A stretch of 64,000 nucleotides of DNA from assembly GCA_028689145.1 (NCBI GenBank), contig JAQTWT010000002.1:225533-289532 (forward strand), written 5' to 3'. Source of the DNA: Gallionella sp. Its GTDB lineage: Bacteria; Pseudomonadota; Gammaproteobacteria; Burkholderiales; Gallionellaceae. Both the position numbers and the translations under genes were made by a program. Positions 7,182-15,421 of the stretch are shown one piece after another; within the stretch, counting starts at the first letter, position 1, and every line of letters starts with the position of its first letter. The notes under the pieces are model-generated. The model did not search any database. It saw nothing but the letters and a program-made list of their open reading frames with translations, and was not told where the DNA came from.

Positions 7182-7237
7182 CAGGCAGGTAGCATTCTCT
7201 TGCCGGATGTTCCGGCATATTAACCAAGGAGAATGGC

Positions 7238-7540
7238 ATGTCTGACACGATAGAATTGGTACGTTTCCGTTTGCAGCAAGGTAAAACCTCGGCGGACTGG
7301 CTCAAGGCCAACGAAAAGATCAACAACTGGATGGAGGGGCAGCCGGGTTTCCGTTTTCGCAGCCTATCCGAAACAGATGACGGCGAATGGCTGGATCTGG
7401 TTTATTGGGAAAGTCTGGAGGCGGCCAACGCGGCCAGCGAAAAATTCGGTGCGGAGATGATGAGCGTGTGCGAGCCGCTGGTTGCGCACGACAGCGTGGT
7501 AATCAGCCGCAGCAAAACGCACGTGATGCAGCGCGGTTAA
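7238..7540 (+). CDS. ABM-like (antibiotic biosynthesis monooxygenase fold) hypothetical protein
   Basis: A 100-residue protein with the dimeric alpha/beta-barrel pattern of ABM-like domains: an initial strand (IELVRFRLQ), a helix, a PGFRFRSLSE strand and a LDLVYWESLEAANAASEKF segment. ABM folds include quinone monooxygenases and heme-degrading enzymes; no catalytic residue is diagnostic here. An AAGGAG site precedes the ATG. It is followed at 9 bases by the EthD-like gene, another member of the same fold superfamily. Confidence 0.65.
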   Translation: MSDTIELVRFRLQQGKTSADWLKANEKINNWMEGQPGFRFRSLSETDDGEWLDLVYWESLEAANAASEKFGAEMMSVCEPLVAHDSVVISRSKTHVMQRG

Positions 7541-7549
7541 GGCTCTGCC

Positions 7550-7867
7550 ATGATCAAGATCAGCATCCTGTACCCAAACACTGGCAAGTTCGATATGGAC
7601 TATTATCTCAACACCCACATGCCGCGATCCATTGAGCTGCTAAGCAAAGGAAAGGGCTATCGCGGCGTGTCGGTGGAGCGCGGTCTGGGCGGAGCATCGC
7701 CCGGCTCTCCGCCGGACTTTGTTGCCATGTGCCATTACTTGTTCGATACTGCCGACGATTTCATGGCGGCATTTTTACCGCATGCCGCCGAGTTGCAGGG
7801 CGACATGCCGAACTACACCGGCATCGAGCCGGTGATTCAGTTCAGCGAGGTCGCGATAAACCAATAG
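7550..7867 (+). CDS. EthD family protein
   Basis: A 105-residue EthD-like protein. The conserved features are the N-terminal ISILYPNTGKFDMDYYLNTHMP block and the later DFMAAFLPHAAELQGDMPNYT block with the usual final strand. EthD was named from ethyl tert-butyl ether degradation, but most members have unknown roles. It sits between the ABM-like gene and the YafY-type regulator and is probably in one operon with them. Confidence 0.8.
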   Translation: MIKISILYPNTGKFDMDYYLNTHMPRSIELLSKGKGYRGVSVERGLGGASPGSPPDFVAMCHYLFDTADDFMAAFLPHAAELQGDMPNYTGIEPVIQFSEVAINQ

Positions 7868-7874
7868 GGAGCAC

Positions 7875-8573
7875 ATGCGCAAATCCGAACGACTCTTCAA
7901 ACTGGTGACGCTGCTGCAAGGGCGGCGTACCGCAATCACCGCGCAGGCATTGGCGGAAGAGTTGGGCGTGGCCATGCGCACCGTGTACCGCGACATCCAG
8001 GCGCTGGTCCTTTCCGGTGTGCCTATCGACGGCGAGGCGGGTGTGGGTTACCGCTTGCGCGCGGGCTTCGATCTGCCGCCGCTGATGTTTCAATCGGATG
8101 AAGTTACCGCTTTGCTGGTCGGCAGCCGCATGGTGCAGGCGTGGACCGACCCCGATCTGGCGCAGGCCGCGAAGCAGGCGGAAGCCAAAATTCTCGCCGC
8201 GCTCACGCCGCAGATGCTGATCGGCGTATCGCGCCTGCCGTACCGTATTCCGGTGTACGAACGCGCCGAGAGCGGCATCCACCGGATGTTGCGTCAGGCC
8301 TGCGAGGGACGGCAAAAAGCCTCCATCGCTTACCGCGACATGAACGGCAAAGACTCGACGCGTATCCTGTGGCCGCTCGGCATGGTGGGCTGGGGCGATC
8401 ACTGGACGCTGCTGGCGTGGTGCGAGAAGCGCGATGCCTACCGCAACTTCCGCTTCGACCGTATCCAGGACATCATGCTGTTACCGGATCACTACCCGCA
8501 CCATCCCGAACGCAATCTGGAACATTATCTGACGCGTATCGTCGGCGTGGAGGATGAACAAAAGCCGGCTTAA
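7875..8573 (+). CDS. YafY-type HTH/WYL-domain transcriptional regulator
   Basis: A 232-residue regulator. Residues 1-60 form an HTH_11/DeoR-like helix-turn-helix (SERLFKLVTLLQGRRTAITAQALAEELGVAMRTVYRDI is spread across this part), followed by the GVGYRLRAGFDLPPLMF linker and a C-terminal WYL-type domain with WPLGMVGWGDHWTLLAWC. WYL domains sense ligands, often nucleotides. An AGGGAGC site precedes the ATG. Immediate downstream placement after ABM-like and EthD genes suggests that it controls this operon. Confidence 0.85.
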   Translation: MRKSERLFKLVTLLQGRRTAITAQALAEELGVAMRTVYRDIQALVLSGVPIDGEAGVGYRLRAGFDLPPLMFQSDEVTALLVGSRMVQAWTDPDLAQAAKQAEAKILAALTPQMLIGVSRLPYRIPVYERAESGIHRMLRQACEGRQKASIAYRDMNGKDSTRILWPLGMVGWGDHWTLLAWCEKRDAYRNFRFDRIQDIMLLPDHYPHHPERNLEHYLTRIVGVEDEQKPA

Positions 8574-8583
8574 ATTCAGACTA

Positions 8584-8826
8584 TCAATTTTTTGAGCAAG
8601 CCAGAAATCGCAGCACGCCTGCGGCATCAAACGGCCAATTCAACTCCGCGCCGTTGTCGATGCGCCGCAACACCGGAATGCGCGTGCCGTACCTTTCCAG
8701 CAAGCCGTCGTCAGCGGCGATGTCGATATGTTCTGCAATAATTCCCGCGGTGTGCAGGACTGCTTCGGCTTTCTCGCACAGGTGGCAGCACGAGGTGCCG
8801 TAGAGTTCGGTGGCTGATTTCACCAT
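8584..8826 (-). CDS. Glutaredoxin family protein
   Basis: An 80-residue thioredoxin-fold protein with the redox motif C14-H-L-C17 in TSCCHLCEKAE and the cis-proline region TRIPVLRR. It matches the short glutaredoxin-like proteins (DUF836 type) of proteobacteria. The ATG at 8826 has AGGT 6 bases upstream; a longer TTG-initiated frame to 8844 is less likely. Convergent with the YafY-type gene, whose stop is only 10 bases away. Confidence 0.8.
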   Translation of the reverse strand: MVKSATELYGTSCCHLCEKAEAVLHTAGIIAEHIDIAADDGLLERYGTRIPVLRRIDNGAELNWPFDAAGVLRFLACSKN

Positions 8827-8900
8827 GTGCGACCTGCACTGCAATTTCGGCTAAAGCCATCGCGGCTCATATCATCATAAAGCCGCAGTAAACGGGGTGG

Positions 8901-8956
8901 TAGGGGCGAATTCATTCGCCCGGACAACAGATTGCGTGCGAATGAATTCGCACCTA
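8901..8956. repeat. Palindromic REP-type element (TAGGGGCG family)
   Basis: TAGGGGCGAATTCATTCGC at the left and its near-complement ending GCACCTA at the right form an imperfect hairpin with an 18-base loop. The TAGGGGCG/CGCCCCTA ends recur in the element at 12657-12783. It occupies the gap between the glutaredoxin and HAD genes; no coding sequence was seen in this gap (8827-9033). Confidence 0.75.
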
Positions 8957-9033
8957 CAAGAGCAGACCAATGTCATGAAAATGATATTTTCGGATAACCG
9001 CATTTTTCAGGTTAATAAATCCGTTATTTATGT

Positions 9034-9696
9034 TTAACGCAGGCTGATAATCCGCCAGCCGTGCTGTTCCGCATGGGCGCGCAGCGTGGCATCCGGATTG
9101 GCAGCAACCGGTTTTTTCACTTTGCACAGCAGCGGCAGGTCGTTCAGCGAATCGCTGTAGAAGGTGCTATCGGCGAAGCTGTCCAGCGTCCAGCCGCGCG
9201 CGGCCAGCCAGTTTTTCAGACGAATGATCTTGCCTTCGCGGAAGCACGGCACATCCGCCACGCCCCCGGTGAATTCGCCGTTGCGCTGTTCCGGTTCGGT
9301 GGCGAGCAGGTGCTCGATGCCGAATTCGCGCGCGATTGGCGCGGTGACGAAGCTGTTGGTCGCTGTGATGATGACGCACACATCGCCCGCCTCGCGGTGC
9401 TGCTGCACCAGATCGCGCGATGCCGGGGTCATCATCGGCAGCACGCTTTCGCGCATGAATTGCCGGTGCCATTCATCGAGTGTCTTGCGCGAATGGCGCG
9501 ACAACGGCTTCAATTGAAAATCTAGAAACTCGTGAATATCCAGCGTTCCGGCCTTGTATTGGTCATAGAACGCGAGGTTCTTGACCTCGAACAATTCGCG
9601 GTCGAGCACGCCGATACGGATCAGGAATTGCGACCACTCGAAATCGCTGTCGCCGTTAAGCAGGGTGTTGTCCAAGTCAAATAATGCCAGATTCAC
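9034..9696 (-). CDS. HAD-superfamily IB phosphatase (SerB/CicA-like)
   Basis: A 220-residue HAD hydrolase. Motif I is FDLDNTLL (Asp7 nucleophile, Asp9 acid/base), motif II VCVIITAT, and motif III/IV the Lys in EGKIIRLKNW plus TFYSDSLNDLPLL. The size and helical cap fit the HAD-IB hypothetical class close to phosphoserine phosphatases; the substrate is not certain. The start is GTG with GGAG 6 bases upstream. The gene stands alone between a REP element and trkH. Confidence 0.8.
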   Translation of the reverse strand: MNLALFDLDNTLLNGDSDFEWSQFLIRIGVLDRELFEVKNLAFYDQYKAGTLDIHEFLDFQLKPLSRHSRKTLDEWHRQFMRESVLPMMTPASRDLVQQHREAGDVCVIITATNSFVTAPIAREFGIEHLLATEPEQRNGEFTGGVADVPCFREGKIIRLKNWLAARGWTLDSFADSTFYSDSLNDLPLLCKVKKPVAANPDATLRAHAEQHGWRIISLR

Positions 9697-9726
9697 TGCA
9701 ACTCCAATATCTTCTCAAAAATATAA

Positions 9727-9775
9727 ATCGCGGGCCGCTTCGACATGCTCAGGGCAGGCGCCCGCTCCTACAGTT
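9727..9775. repeat. Dispersed repeat fragment
   Basis: Contains GCGGGCC, then CTTCGACATGCTCAGGGCA, then GGCGCCCGCTCCTAC, combining the CTTCGACA...CTCAGGGC core seen elsewhere with short inverted arms. It fills the gap between the HAD gene start and the trkH stop. Confidence 0.5.
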
Positions 9776-9782
9776 TAAAATT

Positions 9783-11243
9783 CTAGCGCCGCCAGAAATG
9801 CGGCGTAAACAGGATCAGCACGGTGAAGATTTCCAGCCGCCCTACCAGCATGCCGAAGGTGCATATCCAAGTTTGGAAATCGGTCAACCCCGCAAAATTG
9901 CCGGCTGGCCCAACCGTTCCCAGCCCCGGACCGATATTATTAACGGAAGCCAGCACCGCAGTGAATCCGGAAATAAAATCCATACCGCTGATCAGCAGCA
10001 CAAAAGTCAGCGTAGCGATTGTCATGAAATACAGGAAGATGAAGCCCAGTACCGCGAATACGATGTTATTGGCGACTACCTGACCACCAATCTTCATCGG
10101 GTTCACCGCCGCCGGGTGCAGCAGCTTGACGAATTCGCGCCCGGCCTGTTTGACCAGTACCAGCGTGCGGATCATCTTGATGCCGCCTCCGGTCGAACCG
10201 GAACTGGCACAAATACATCCCAAAAACAGCATCCACATCGGCGCAAAGATCGGCCATTGCGCAAAATCCACGCTGGCATAGCCGCTATCGGTGGCAATGG
10301 AAACCAGATTGAAGCTGGCATGGCGCAGCGCCGTCCAAAAGTCCGGGTAAACGTTCTGCCACCACAGGAACAGCGCGATACCGACGCAACTGAGCAAGAT
10401 CAAACCAACCGAGGCAACCGCTTCGGCATCGCGCAGGTAGACCCGCAGCGACTTACCGCGCCATGCCAGAAAATGCGTGGCGAAATTGACCACCGCAAAC
10501 AGCATGAACACGATCAGCACGAATTCGATCAGCGGAGAATTGAAGTAGCCAACGCTGGAATCGTGCGTGGAGAATCCGCCCAACCCCATTGCCGAAAAAG
10601 CATGGCAGATTGCATCCAGCCAGTCCATGCCGGCCCACTTCAGCGTGGCGATGCATGCCACAGTGATCGCCACATAGACGATCCACAGATTGCGCGCCGT
10701 GTCTGCAATGCGTGGTGTTAGCGCGGTATCTTTCATCGGCCCCGGCGTCTCCGCCTTGAACAATTGCCGTCCACCAATGCCGAGCAGCGGCAGCACCGCC
10801 ACTGCCAATACGATGACACCCAAGCCTCCAACCCATTGCAATTCATGCCGCCAAATATTGATGGCGGGGGGCAGGTTGTCCAGCCCGACCAGCACGGTGG
10901 CACCGGTAGTGGTCATGCCGGACATGGTTTCGAAATAGGCATCGGTAAACGACAGGCCCGGGATCATCATCAACAGCGGGATGGTGGCGAAAGCAGGCAT
11001 CGCCGTCCACATCGCCACCACCAGCAGGTAACCGTGGCGGATCGACAGTTCGCCCTTGTAGCGCCGCGTCAGCATCCACATCAGCATGCCTGCGGCGGCG
11101 GTCCACACCATCGCCAGCAGGAAATCCAGCAGCATGGTGGTGTCGCTGTAGATCAGCGAAGTGGCCACTGGGATGACGTAGGCCGCGCTGAATACCACCA
11201 GCAGCAAGCCCAACGCATTGATAACGGTCAGCGTGCGTCCCAT
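9783..11243 (-). CDS. trkH: Potassium uptake protein TrkH
   Basis: A 486-residue multi-spanning membrane protein, the K+-translocating subunit of the Trk system. Four pore-loop repeats typical of the SKT family are visible, including SGMTTTGATV, HAFSAMGLGGFSTHD, TDSGYAS and SVNNIGPGLGTVGP. The glycines in these loops form the selectivity filter. Its start overlaps the trkA stop by one base (TGATG), so TrkA, the NAD-binding gating subunit, and TrkH are translationally coupled. Confidence 0.92.
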   Translation of the reverse strand: MGRTLTVINALGLLLVVFSAAYVIPVATSLIYSDTTMLLDFLLAMVWTAAAGMLMWMLTRRYKGELSIRHGYLLVVAMWTAMPAFATIPLLMMIPGLSFTDAYFETMSGMTTTGATVLVGLDNLPPAINIWRHELQWVGGLGVIVLAVAVLPLLGIGGRQLFKAETPGPMKDTALTPRIADTARNLWIVYVAITVACIATLKWAGMDWLDAICHAFSAMGLGGFSTHDSSVGYFNSPLIEFVLIVFMLFAVVNFATHFLAWRGKSLRVYLRDAEAVASVGLILLSCVGIALFLWWQNVYPDFWTALRHASFNLVSIATDSGYASVDFAQWPIFAPMWMLFLGCICASSGSTGGGIKMIRTLVLVKQAGREFVKLLHPAAVNPMKIGGQVVANNIVFAVLGFIFLYFMTIATLTFVLLISGMDFISGFTAVLASVNNIGPGLGTVGPAGNFAGLTDFQTWICTFGMLVGRLEIFTVLILFTPHFWRR

Positions 11244-12616
11244 CAGAAGAACCCGATATTAACTTGGAACAATTTTTCGACCTTCTTCACCATTTGCTTG
11301 TTGATGACGAACACGATCACATGGTCTTCCGACTCGATCAGCGTATCGCGATGTCCCATCAGTACCTGCTCGCCGCGCACGATCGCGCCGATGGTCGCGC
11401 CCTTGGGCAGATTGATCTCTTCAATGCGCCGCCCCACCACACGCGAGGAATGGCGGTCGCCGTGCACCACCAGTTCGAGCGCTTCCGCCGCGCCGCGCCG
11501 CAGCGAGTGCACCACCGCCACGTCGCCCTGCCGCACATAGGCGAGCAGCGAACCGATCGTGACATACGCGGGGGAAAGCGCGATGTCGATCTTGCCGCCC
11601 TGCACCAGATCCACATAGGCGTTGCGGTTGATCAGCGCGATCACCTTGCGCGCCCCGCCTTGCTTGGCCAGCAACGCCGACATGATGTTATTCTCGTCAT
11701 CATTGGTTAGCGCGCAGAACACATCCACTTCGCCGATATGTTCTTGCAGCAGCAGCTTTTCATCCGTGCCGTCGCCGTTCAATACCAGTGTATTGGACAA
11801 CTCTCCCGCCAGTCTTTCGCAGGCCTTCTTGTTATATTCGATCAGCTTGACTTGGTAGTCGTGTTCCAGCGCTTTGGACAGGCGATGGCCGATGTTGCCG
11901 CCGCCGACGATCATCACGCGCTTGCACGGTTTATCCATGCGGCGCATTTCCTTGAGCACGCTGCGGATGTTGTCGGTTGCGGCGATGAAGAATATCTCGT
12001 CACCGTCCTGCACCACGGTATCGCCTTCGGGAATGATCGGGCTGTTTTTGCGGAAGATTGCCGCCACGCGCGTTTCAACCTGCGGCATGTGGGTGCGCAG
12101 AAAATTCAGCGGCTTGCCCACCAGCGGGCCGCCCTCAAACGCGCGCACCGCCACCAGCGAGGCTTTGCCGTCGGCGAATTCCAGCACCTGCAACGCCTCG
12201 GGAAACTCAATCAGCTTGCTAATGTATTCGGTAAGTATCTGCTCCGGGCAGATCGAAAAGTCCACGCAGAAATTGTCTTTATTGAACAGCTCGGGGCGCT
12301 TCAGAAAGTCGGTGGCGCGTATCCGCGCAATGCGGGTCGGGGTGTTGTAGAGACTGGCCGCCAGTTTGCAGGCCAGCATATTGACCTCGTCGCTCTGCGT
12401 GACCGCCAGCAAAATGTCGGTGTCGGCGATGCCGGCCTGCTCCAGAATGGACGGGTGGGCGGCATTGCCGGTCAGGGTGCGCAGGTCCAGCCGATCCTGC
12501 AATAGGCGCAGCTTGTCGCCGTCTGAATCCACAATGGTGATGTCGTTGGCTTCGCTGACCAGGCTTTCCGCCACCGTGGAGCCTACCTGCCCCGCACCGA
12601 GTATCAATATTTTCAC
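11243..12616 (-). CDS. trkA: Trk system potassium transport regulator TrkA
   Basis: A 457-residue cytoplasmic regulator with two RCK units. Each has a Rossmann NAD motif: GAGQVG at residues 7-12 and GGGNIG near 240, each followed by a TrkA_C domain (for example VGKPLNFL and GHRDTLIESEDHVIVF). It gates TrkH in response to NAD(H)/ATP. The start is GTG with AAGGAG 8 bases upstream. It is the first gene of the trkA-trkH pair, following a palindromic repeat. Confidence 0.92.
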   Translation of the reverse strand: MKILILGAGQVGSTVAESLVSEANDITIVDSDGDKLRLLQDRLDLRTLTGNAAHPSILEQAGIADTDILLAVTQSDEVNMLACKLAASLYNTPTRIARIRATDFLKRPELFNKDNFCVDFSICPEQILTEYISKLIEFPEALQVLEFADGKASLVAVRAFEGGPLVGKPLNFLRTHMPQVETRVAAIFRKNSPIIPEGDTVVQDGDEIFFIAATDNIRSVLKEMRRMDKPCKRVMIVGGGNIGHRLSKALEHDYQVKLIEYNKKACERLAGELSNTLVLNGDGTDEKLLLQEHIGEVDVFCALTNDDENNIMSALLAKQGGARKVIALINRNAYVDLVQGGKIDIALSPAYVTIGSLLAYVRQGDVAVVHSLRRGAAEALELVVHGDRHSSRVVGRRIEEINLPKGATIGAIVRGEQVLMGHRDTLIESEDHVIVFVINKQMVKKVEKLFQVNIGFF

Positions 12617-12656
12617 GCTAACTCCTTAATCCATTTTTCGATCAATCATTTATCTT

Positions 12657-12783
12657 GTAGGGGCGCGATTCATCGCGCCCTGATCTGTTCAGGCACCGGA
12701 AGGCGGGCGCGATAGCGATGCATAGCCATTCCACTAACCCATCAAAGAACGATGAGTAAGTGGCTGGTTAATCTCGCCCCTAC
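12657..12783. repeat. Long palindromic REP-type element (TAGGGGCG family), containing the IMPase stop
   Basis: Begins GTAGGGGCGCGATTCATCG and ends in AATCTCGCCCCTAC, giving complementary ends over about 127 bases. Internal complementarity (GGGCGCGAT...ATCGCGCCC) is also visible. The right end reads TAGGGGCG on the minus strand, and its TAG is the stop codon of the IMPase gene. Confidence 0.7.
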
Positions 12784-13592
12784 GCCGCACGTATCCAGTT
12801 TTTCCATTCATTGAACAGTTTATTGTCGTGTGCCGCGATCACCGAACGGCGCCAGACATCGCCCTGAGCGAAATCATCGTTTTCGATACAGCAGGCATGG
12901 CCGCCCGATTCCCACAAGATCAAAGTCCCGGCCGCATAATCCCAAAGTTTTTGTCCGCCGTGCAGATACACATCATAGCGTCCGGCCGCGGTGTAGCACC
13001 AGTCCAAGGCGCTCGCGCCGAAATTGCGCTGCGAACAATACGGCGGATTGGCGGCCAATTTGCCGACCAATTTTTCATCGAGGCGTTTCATATCCACATT
13101 GGCCAGCGCCTGTCCGAGCGAACTAACCGCTTCGCGCCCGACCAGTTTTTCGCCGTTCAGGAACGCGCCTTTGCCCAGTTCGGCGGCAAACACCTCATCC
13201 GCTACCGGGTCGTACACCACACCCAGCACACTCTTGCCTTCGCGCAACAGCGCCACCGATACTGCAAAATAAGGCAGGCCGCGCACAAAGTTGGAAGTGC
13301 CGTCGATAGGGTCTACGCACCACAAGCCGTCATGGCCTGCCTGCCAGATCGCGTGTTGCTCAGCATCCGGCATCTCCTCGCCCAGCACCGGTACGTTAAG
13401 GATGGCTTGTAACTTTTTGGTCAGCGCGGTTTGCGCGGCGACATCCGCCTCGGTGCACAGGCTGCCGTCGCTCTTGCGCTGATGCGCCACCTTGAGATAA
13501 CGCGGCATGATCTCTTCCGCCGCGACCAGTTTGACCGCGGCGATCACCGCCTTGAGTATCGCGCTCATGCCGCGCGGGGCGGACGGCTTCAT
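12780..13592 (-). CDS. Inositol monophosphatase family protein
   Basis: A 270-residue Mg2+-dependent phosphatase of the IMPase/FBPase/CysQ superfamily. Metal-binding motifs are GEEM (71-74), DPIDGTSNF (94-102) and the C-terminal WDYAAGTLIL. The usual substrates are inositol phosphates or 3'-phosphoadenosine phosphates; the sequence does not separate them. I choose the ATG at 13592, which overlaps the thioredoxin gene stop (ATGA) and has GGAAGGA upstream. The stop codon lies inside a palindromic repeat. Confidence 0.85.
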   Translation of the reverse strand: MKPSAPRGMSAILKAVIAAVKLVAAEEIMPRYLKVAHQRKSDGSLCTEADVAAQTALTKKLQAILNVPVLGEEMPDAEQHAIWQAGHDGLWCVDPIDGTSNFVRGLPYFAVSVALLREGKSVLGVVYDPVADEVFAAELGKGAFLNGEKLVGREAVSSLGQALANVDMKRLDEKLVGKLAANPPYCSQRNFGASALDWCYTAAGRYDVYLHGGQKLWDYAAGTLILWESGGHACCIENDDFAQGDVWRRSVIAAHDNKLFNEWKNWIRAA

Positions 13593-14146
13593 GCCGCGTC
13601 CTTCCATTTAATGGAACATCCCATGCTGGCGATTTGTTCGCGCGGCCCTTGCCCAGTCTTGGCGATTTGCAGCATCGCGTCGAACAAGTCGCGCGGCGCA
13701 TCGGCGACCGCTTCTTTGCGCGATGCGTCCAGCCGACCGCGGTATTGCAGTTCCAGATCGGCATTGAAACCGAAGAAATCCGGCGTGCATACCGCGCCAT
13801 AATCCTTGGCGACCTGCTGGGTCTCGTCCCACACATAAGGAAACGGATAGTTGTATTGGTTTGCCGCCAGCTTCATGTTGTCGAACGAGTCCTCGGGATA
13901 TTCGGCGGGGTCGTTGGACATGATGGCGATGCTGTTGATGCCGTGCAGTTGCAGTTCGCGCGTGTCGCGCACGATGCGCTCGCGAATGGACTTAACGTAA
14001 GGACAATGGTTGCAAATAAACATCACCAGCAAACCGTTGCTGCCGCGCGCTTTGGCGAGGTTATAACGCGCACCGTCCACACCGGGCAGGTCGAAATCGC
14101 GTGCCTTCCAGCCGAAATCGCACAGCGGGGTTTGCAGACTGACCAT
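13589..14146 (-). CDS. Thioredoxin-like peroxiredoxin/redoxin family protein
   Basis: A 185-residue AhpC/TSA-Redoxin type protein. It has the redox motif C45-N-H-C48 in FICNHCPYVKS, a third cysteine in AVCTPDFFG, and the FDLPGVDG strand of the family. It matches the thioredoxin family proteins that catalyse thiol-disulfide exchange in the cytoplasm; no signal peptide is seen. The ATG at 14146 is preferred, since the longer frame reads back through the rsmE promoter region. Overlaps the IMPase gene by 4 bases. Confidence 0.85.
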   Translation of the reverse strand: MVSLQTPLCDFGWKARDFDLPGVDGARYNLAKARGSNGLLVMFICNHCPYVKSIRERIVRDTRELQLHGINSIAIMSNDPAEYPEDSFDNMKLAANQYNYPFPYVWDETQQVAKDYGAVCTPDFFGFNADLELQYRGRLDASRKEAVADAPRDLFDAMLQIAKTGQGPREQIASMGCSIKWKDAA

Positions 14147-14219
14147 GTTTATATACCTGACAACATCTTTCGGGGGCGTTATATTATCACGCCGACCTTT
14201 CCGACTGATTGTGTTCATC

Positions 14220-14951
14220 ATGCCGCGTTTCTACTGTCCATCGCCGTTGCCAACCGGCGGCTCGTTCGATTTGCCCCCCGATGCGGCGCATCACGCCGCG
14301 CGCGTATTGCGTTTGCGCGAGGGAGATCATGTGGAAATGTTCGACGGCCTCGGCAATGCCTGTCGGGGTGTGATCGCCGAACTGGGCGGCAAGCGCGTAA
14401 CCGTCGGCGGTATCACAGCCAGCAATGTTGACCGCGAATCGCCGTTGCGTGTACTGCTGGCGCAAGCCCTGTCGAGCAGTGAAAAGATGGACTGGGTGAT
14501 CCAGAAAGCCACCGAGCTGGGCGTGACCGAAATCCAGCCGCTCGACACCGAGCGCAGCGTCGCCCGGCTCACCGCCGAGCGCGCCGCCAAACGGCTGGAT
14601 CACTGGCAGCAGGTCGCCATCTCCGCTTGCGAACAATGCGGGCGCAACGTGCTGCCGCAGATACACGCGCCGCTCGACATCATGGTGTGGCTACAACAGA
14701 TGCGCGACGCGCCGGACAGCAAATTCATCCTGCTGCCGGAAGGCGCGGCCGCGCTGCATGCCCGGCAGAAACCGCAAGACAGAGCCGTGCTGCTGGTCGG
14801 TGCGGAAGGCGGTTTTACCCCGGCGGAAAGCCAGTCCGCGCTGCACTGCGGCTTCGCAGCTATCCGCATGGGGGCGCGCGTGCTGCGCACCGAAACCGCG
14901 GCTATTGCCGGGCTGGCCGCGCTGCAAACGCTGTGGGGAGATTTTCAATAA
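14220..14951 (+). CDS. rsmE: 16S rRNA (uracil(1498)-N(3))-methyltransferase RsmE
   Basis: A 243-residue SPOUT methyltransferase that methylates U1498 of 16S rRNA. Family landmarks are HHAARVLRLREGD near the N-terminus (PUA-like part), QALSSSEKMDWVIQKATELGV, the SERSV-like TERSVAR, and the SAM-binding knot GAEGGFTPAE followed by LGARVLRTETA-type sequence (here MGARVLRTETA). The ATG at 14220 gives the standard MPRFY start. Divergent from the thioredoxin-like gene; followed by a MITE-like repeat. Confidence 0.93.
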   Translation: MPRFYCPSPLPTGGSFDLPPDAAHHAARVLRLREGDHVEMFDGLGNACRGVIAELGGKRVTVGGITASNVDRESPLRVLLAQALSSSEKMDWVIQKATELGVTEIQPLDTERSVARLTAERAAKRLDHWQQVAISACEQCGRNVLPQIHAPLDIMVWLQQMRDAPDSKFILLPEGAAALHARQKPQDRAVLLVGAEGGFTPAESQSALHCGFAAIRMGARVLRTETAAIAGLAALQTLWGDFQ

Positions 14952-14960
14952 CGAAAGTTA

Positions 14961-15101
14961 GGGAGCCTCTATAAATTCAAAATTCTAAGTGAGGCAAGGC
15001 GCGAAAGAAATTTTAGCGCGCCGCATATATTTGATATGTAAGCGTTAAAATTTCTTGAGCAACGCAGCATCGCGACGAAGTTTGGATTTATAGGGGTTCC
15101 C
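14961..15101. mobile_element. MITE-like palindromic element, copy 1
   Basis: A 141-base element with terminal inverted ends GGGAGCCTCTATAAAT and ATTTATAGGGGTTCCC, flanked on both sides by GTTA, a probable 4-bp target duplication. It is closely related to the element at 49166-49307 over the whole length; shared internal blocks are GCAAGGCGCG, GCGCCGCATAT and GATATGTAAGC. No transposase is encoded. Lies 9 bases after the rsmE stop and may serve as its 3' hairpin. Confidence 0.75.
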
Positions 15102-15102
15102 G

Positions 15103-15420
15103 TTAGTGAACTTGGCGGATCGGTTGCACTAGAACCCAGGGGCTGACCACTACCGCCCAGACCGATACGTCATTCGCTAGCCACTCGCCGGCCTGCTCAT
15201 CCGATACCTTGCCGAGCTTACCTGCCGCTGCCCATTGCTGGATTTGCTCCACATTGTCTTCCGACATTTGGAATGCTACCTCGACCAGATCCAGATCGGC
15301 GGCGACTGCCAGAGCCGAGCCGCTGGCGAAGAAACGCTGCAACTCTTTCCACGCAATCTTCGATGTTTCCAGATTCAACTTGGCGCGAAATATCTCTTCC
15401 GGTCTTTTTGTTTCAGTCAT
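15103..15420 (-). CDS. DUF2288 family protein
   Basis: A 105-residue protein of the DUF2288 family. It shows the family pattern ETSKIAWKELQRFFASGSALAV near the N-terminus, DLVEVAFQMSEDN in the middle, and a C-terminal VVSPWVLVQP block. Function is unknown. The ATG at 15420 lies 1 base from the pyrC stop, so it is probably translated from the pyrC transcript. Its stop codon lies almost at the edge of the MITE-like element. Confidence 0.85.
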   Translation of the reverse strand: MTETKRPEEIFRAKLNLETSKIAWKELQRFFASGSALAVAADLDLVEVAFQMSEDNVEQIQQWAAAGKLGKVSDEQAGEWLANDVSVWAVVVSPWVLVQPIRQVH

Positions 15421-15421
15421 G

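Noticed and set aside
11738..12505. Antisense frame within trkA
   Set aside because: No family match and no ribosome-binding site; trkA is clearly the real gene.
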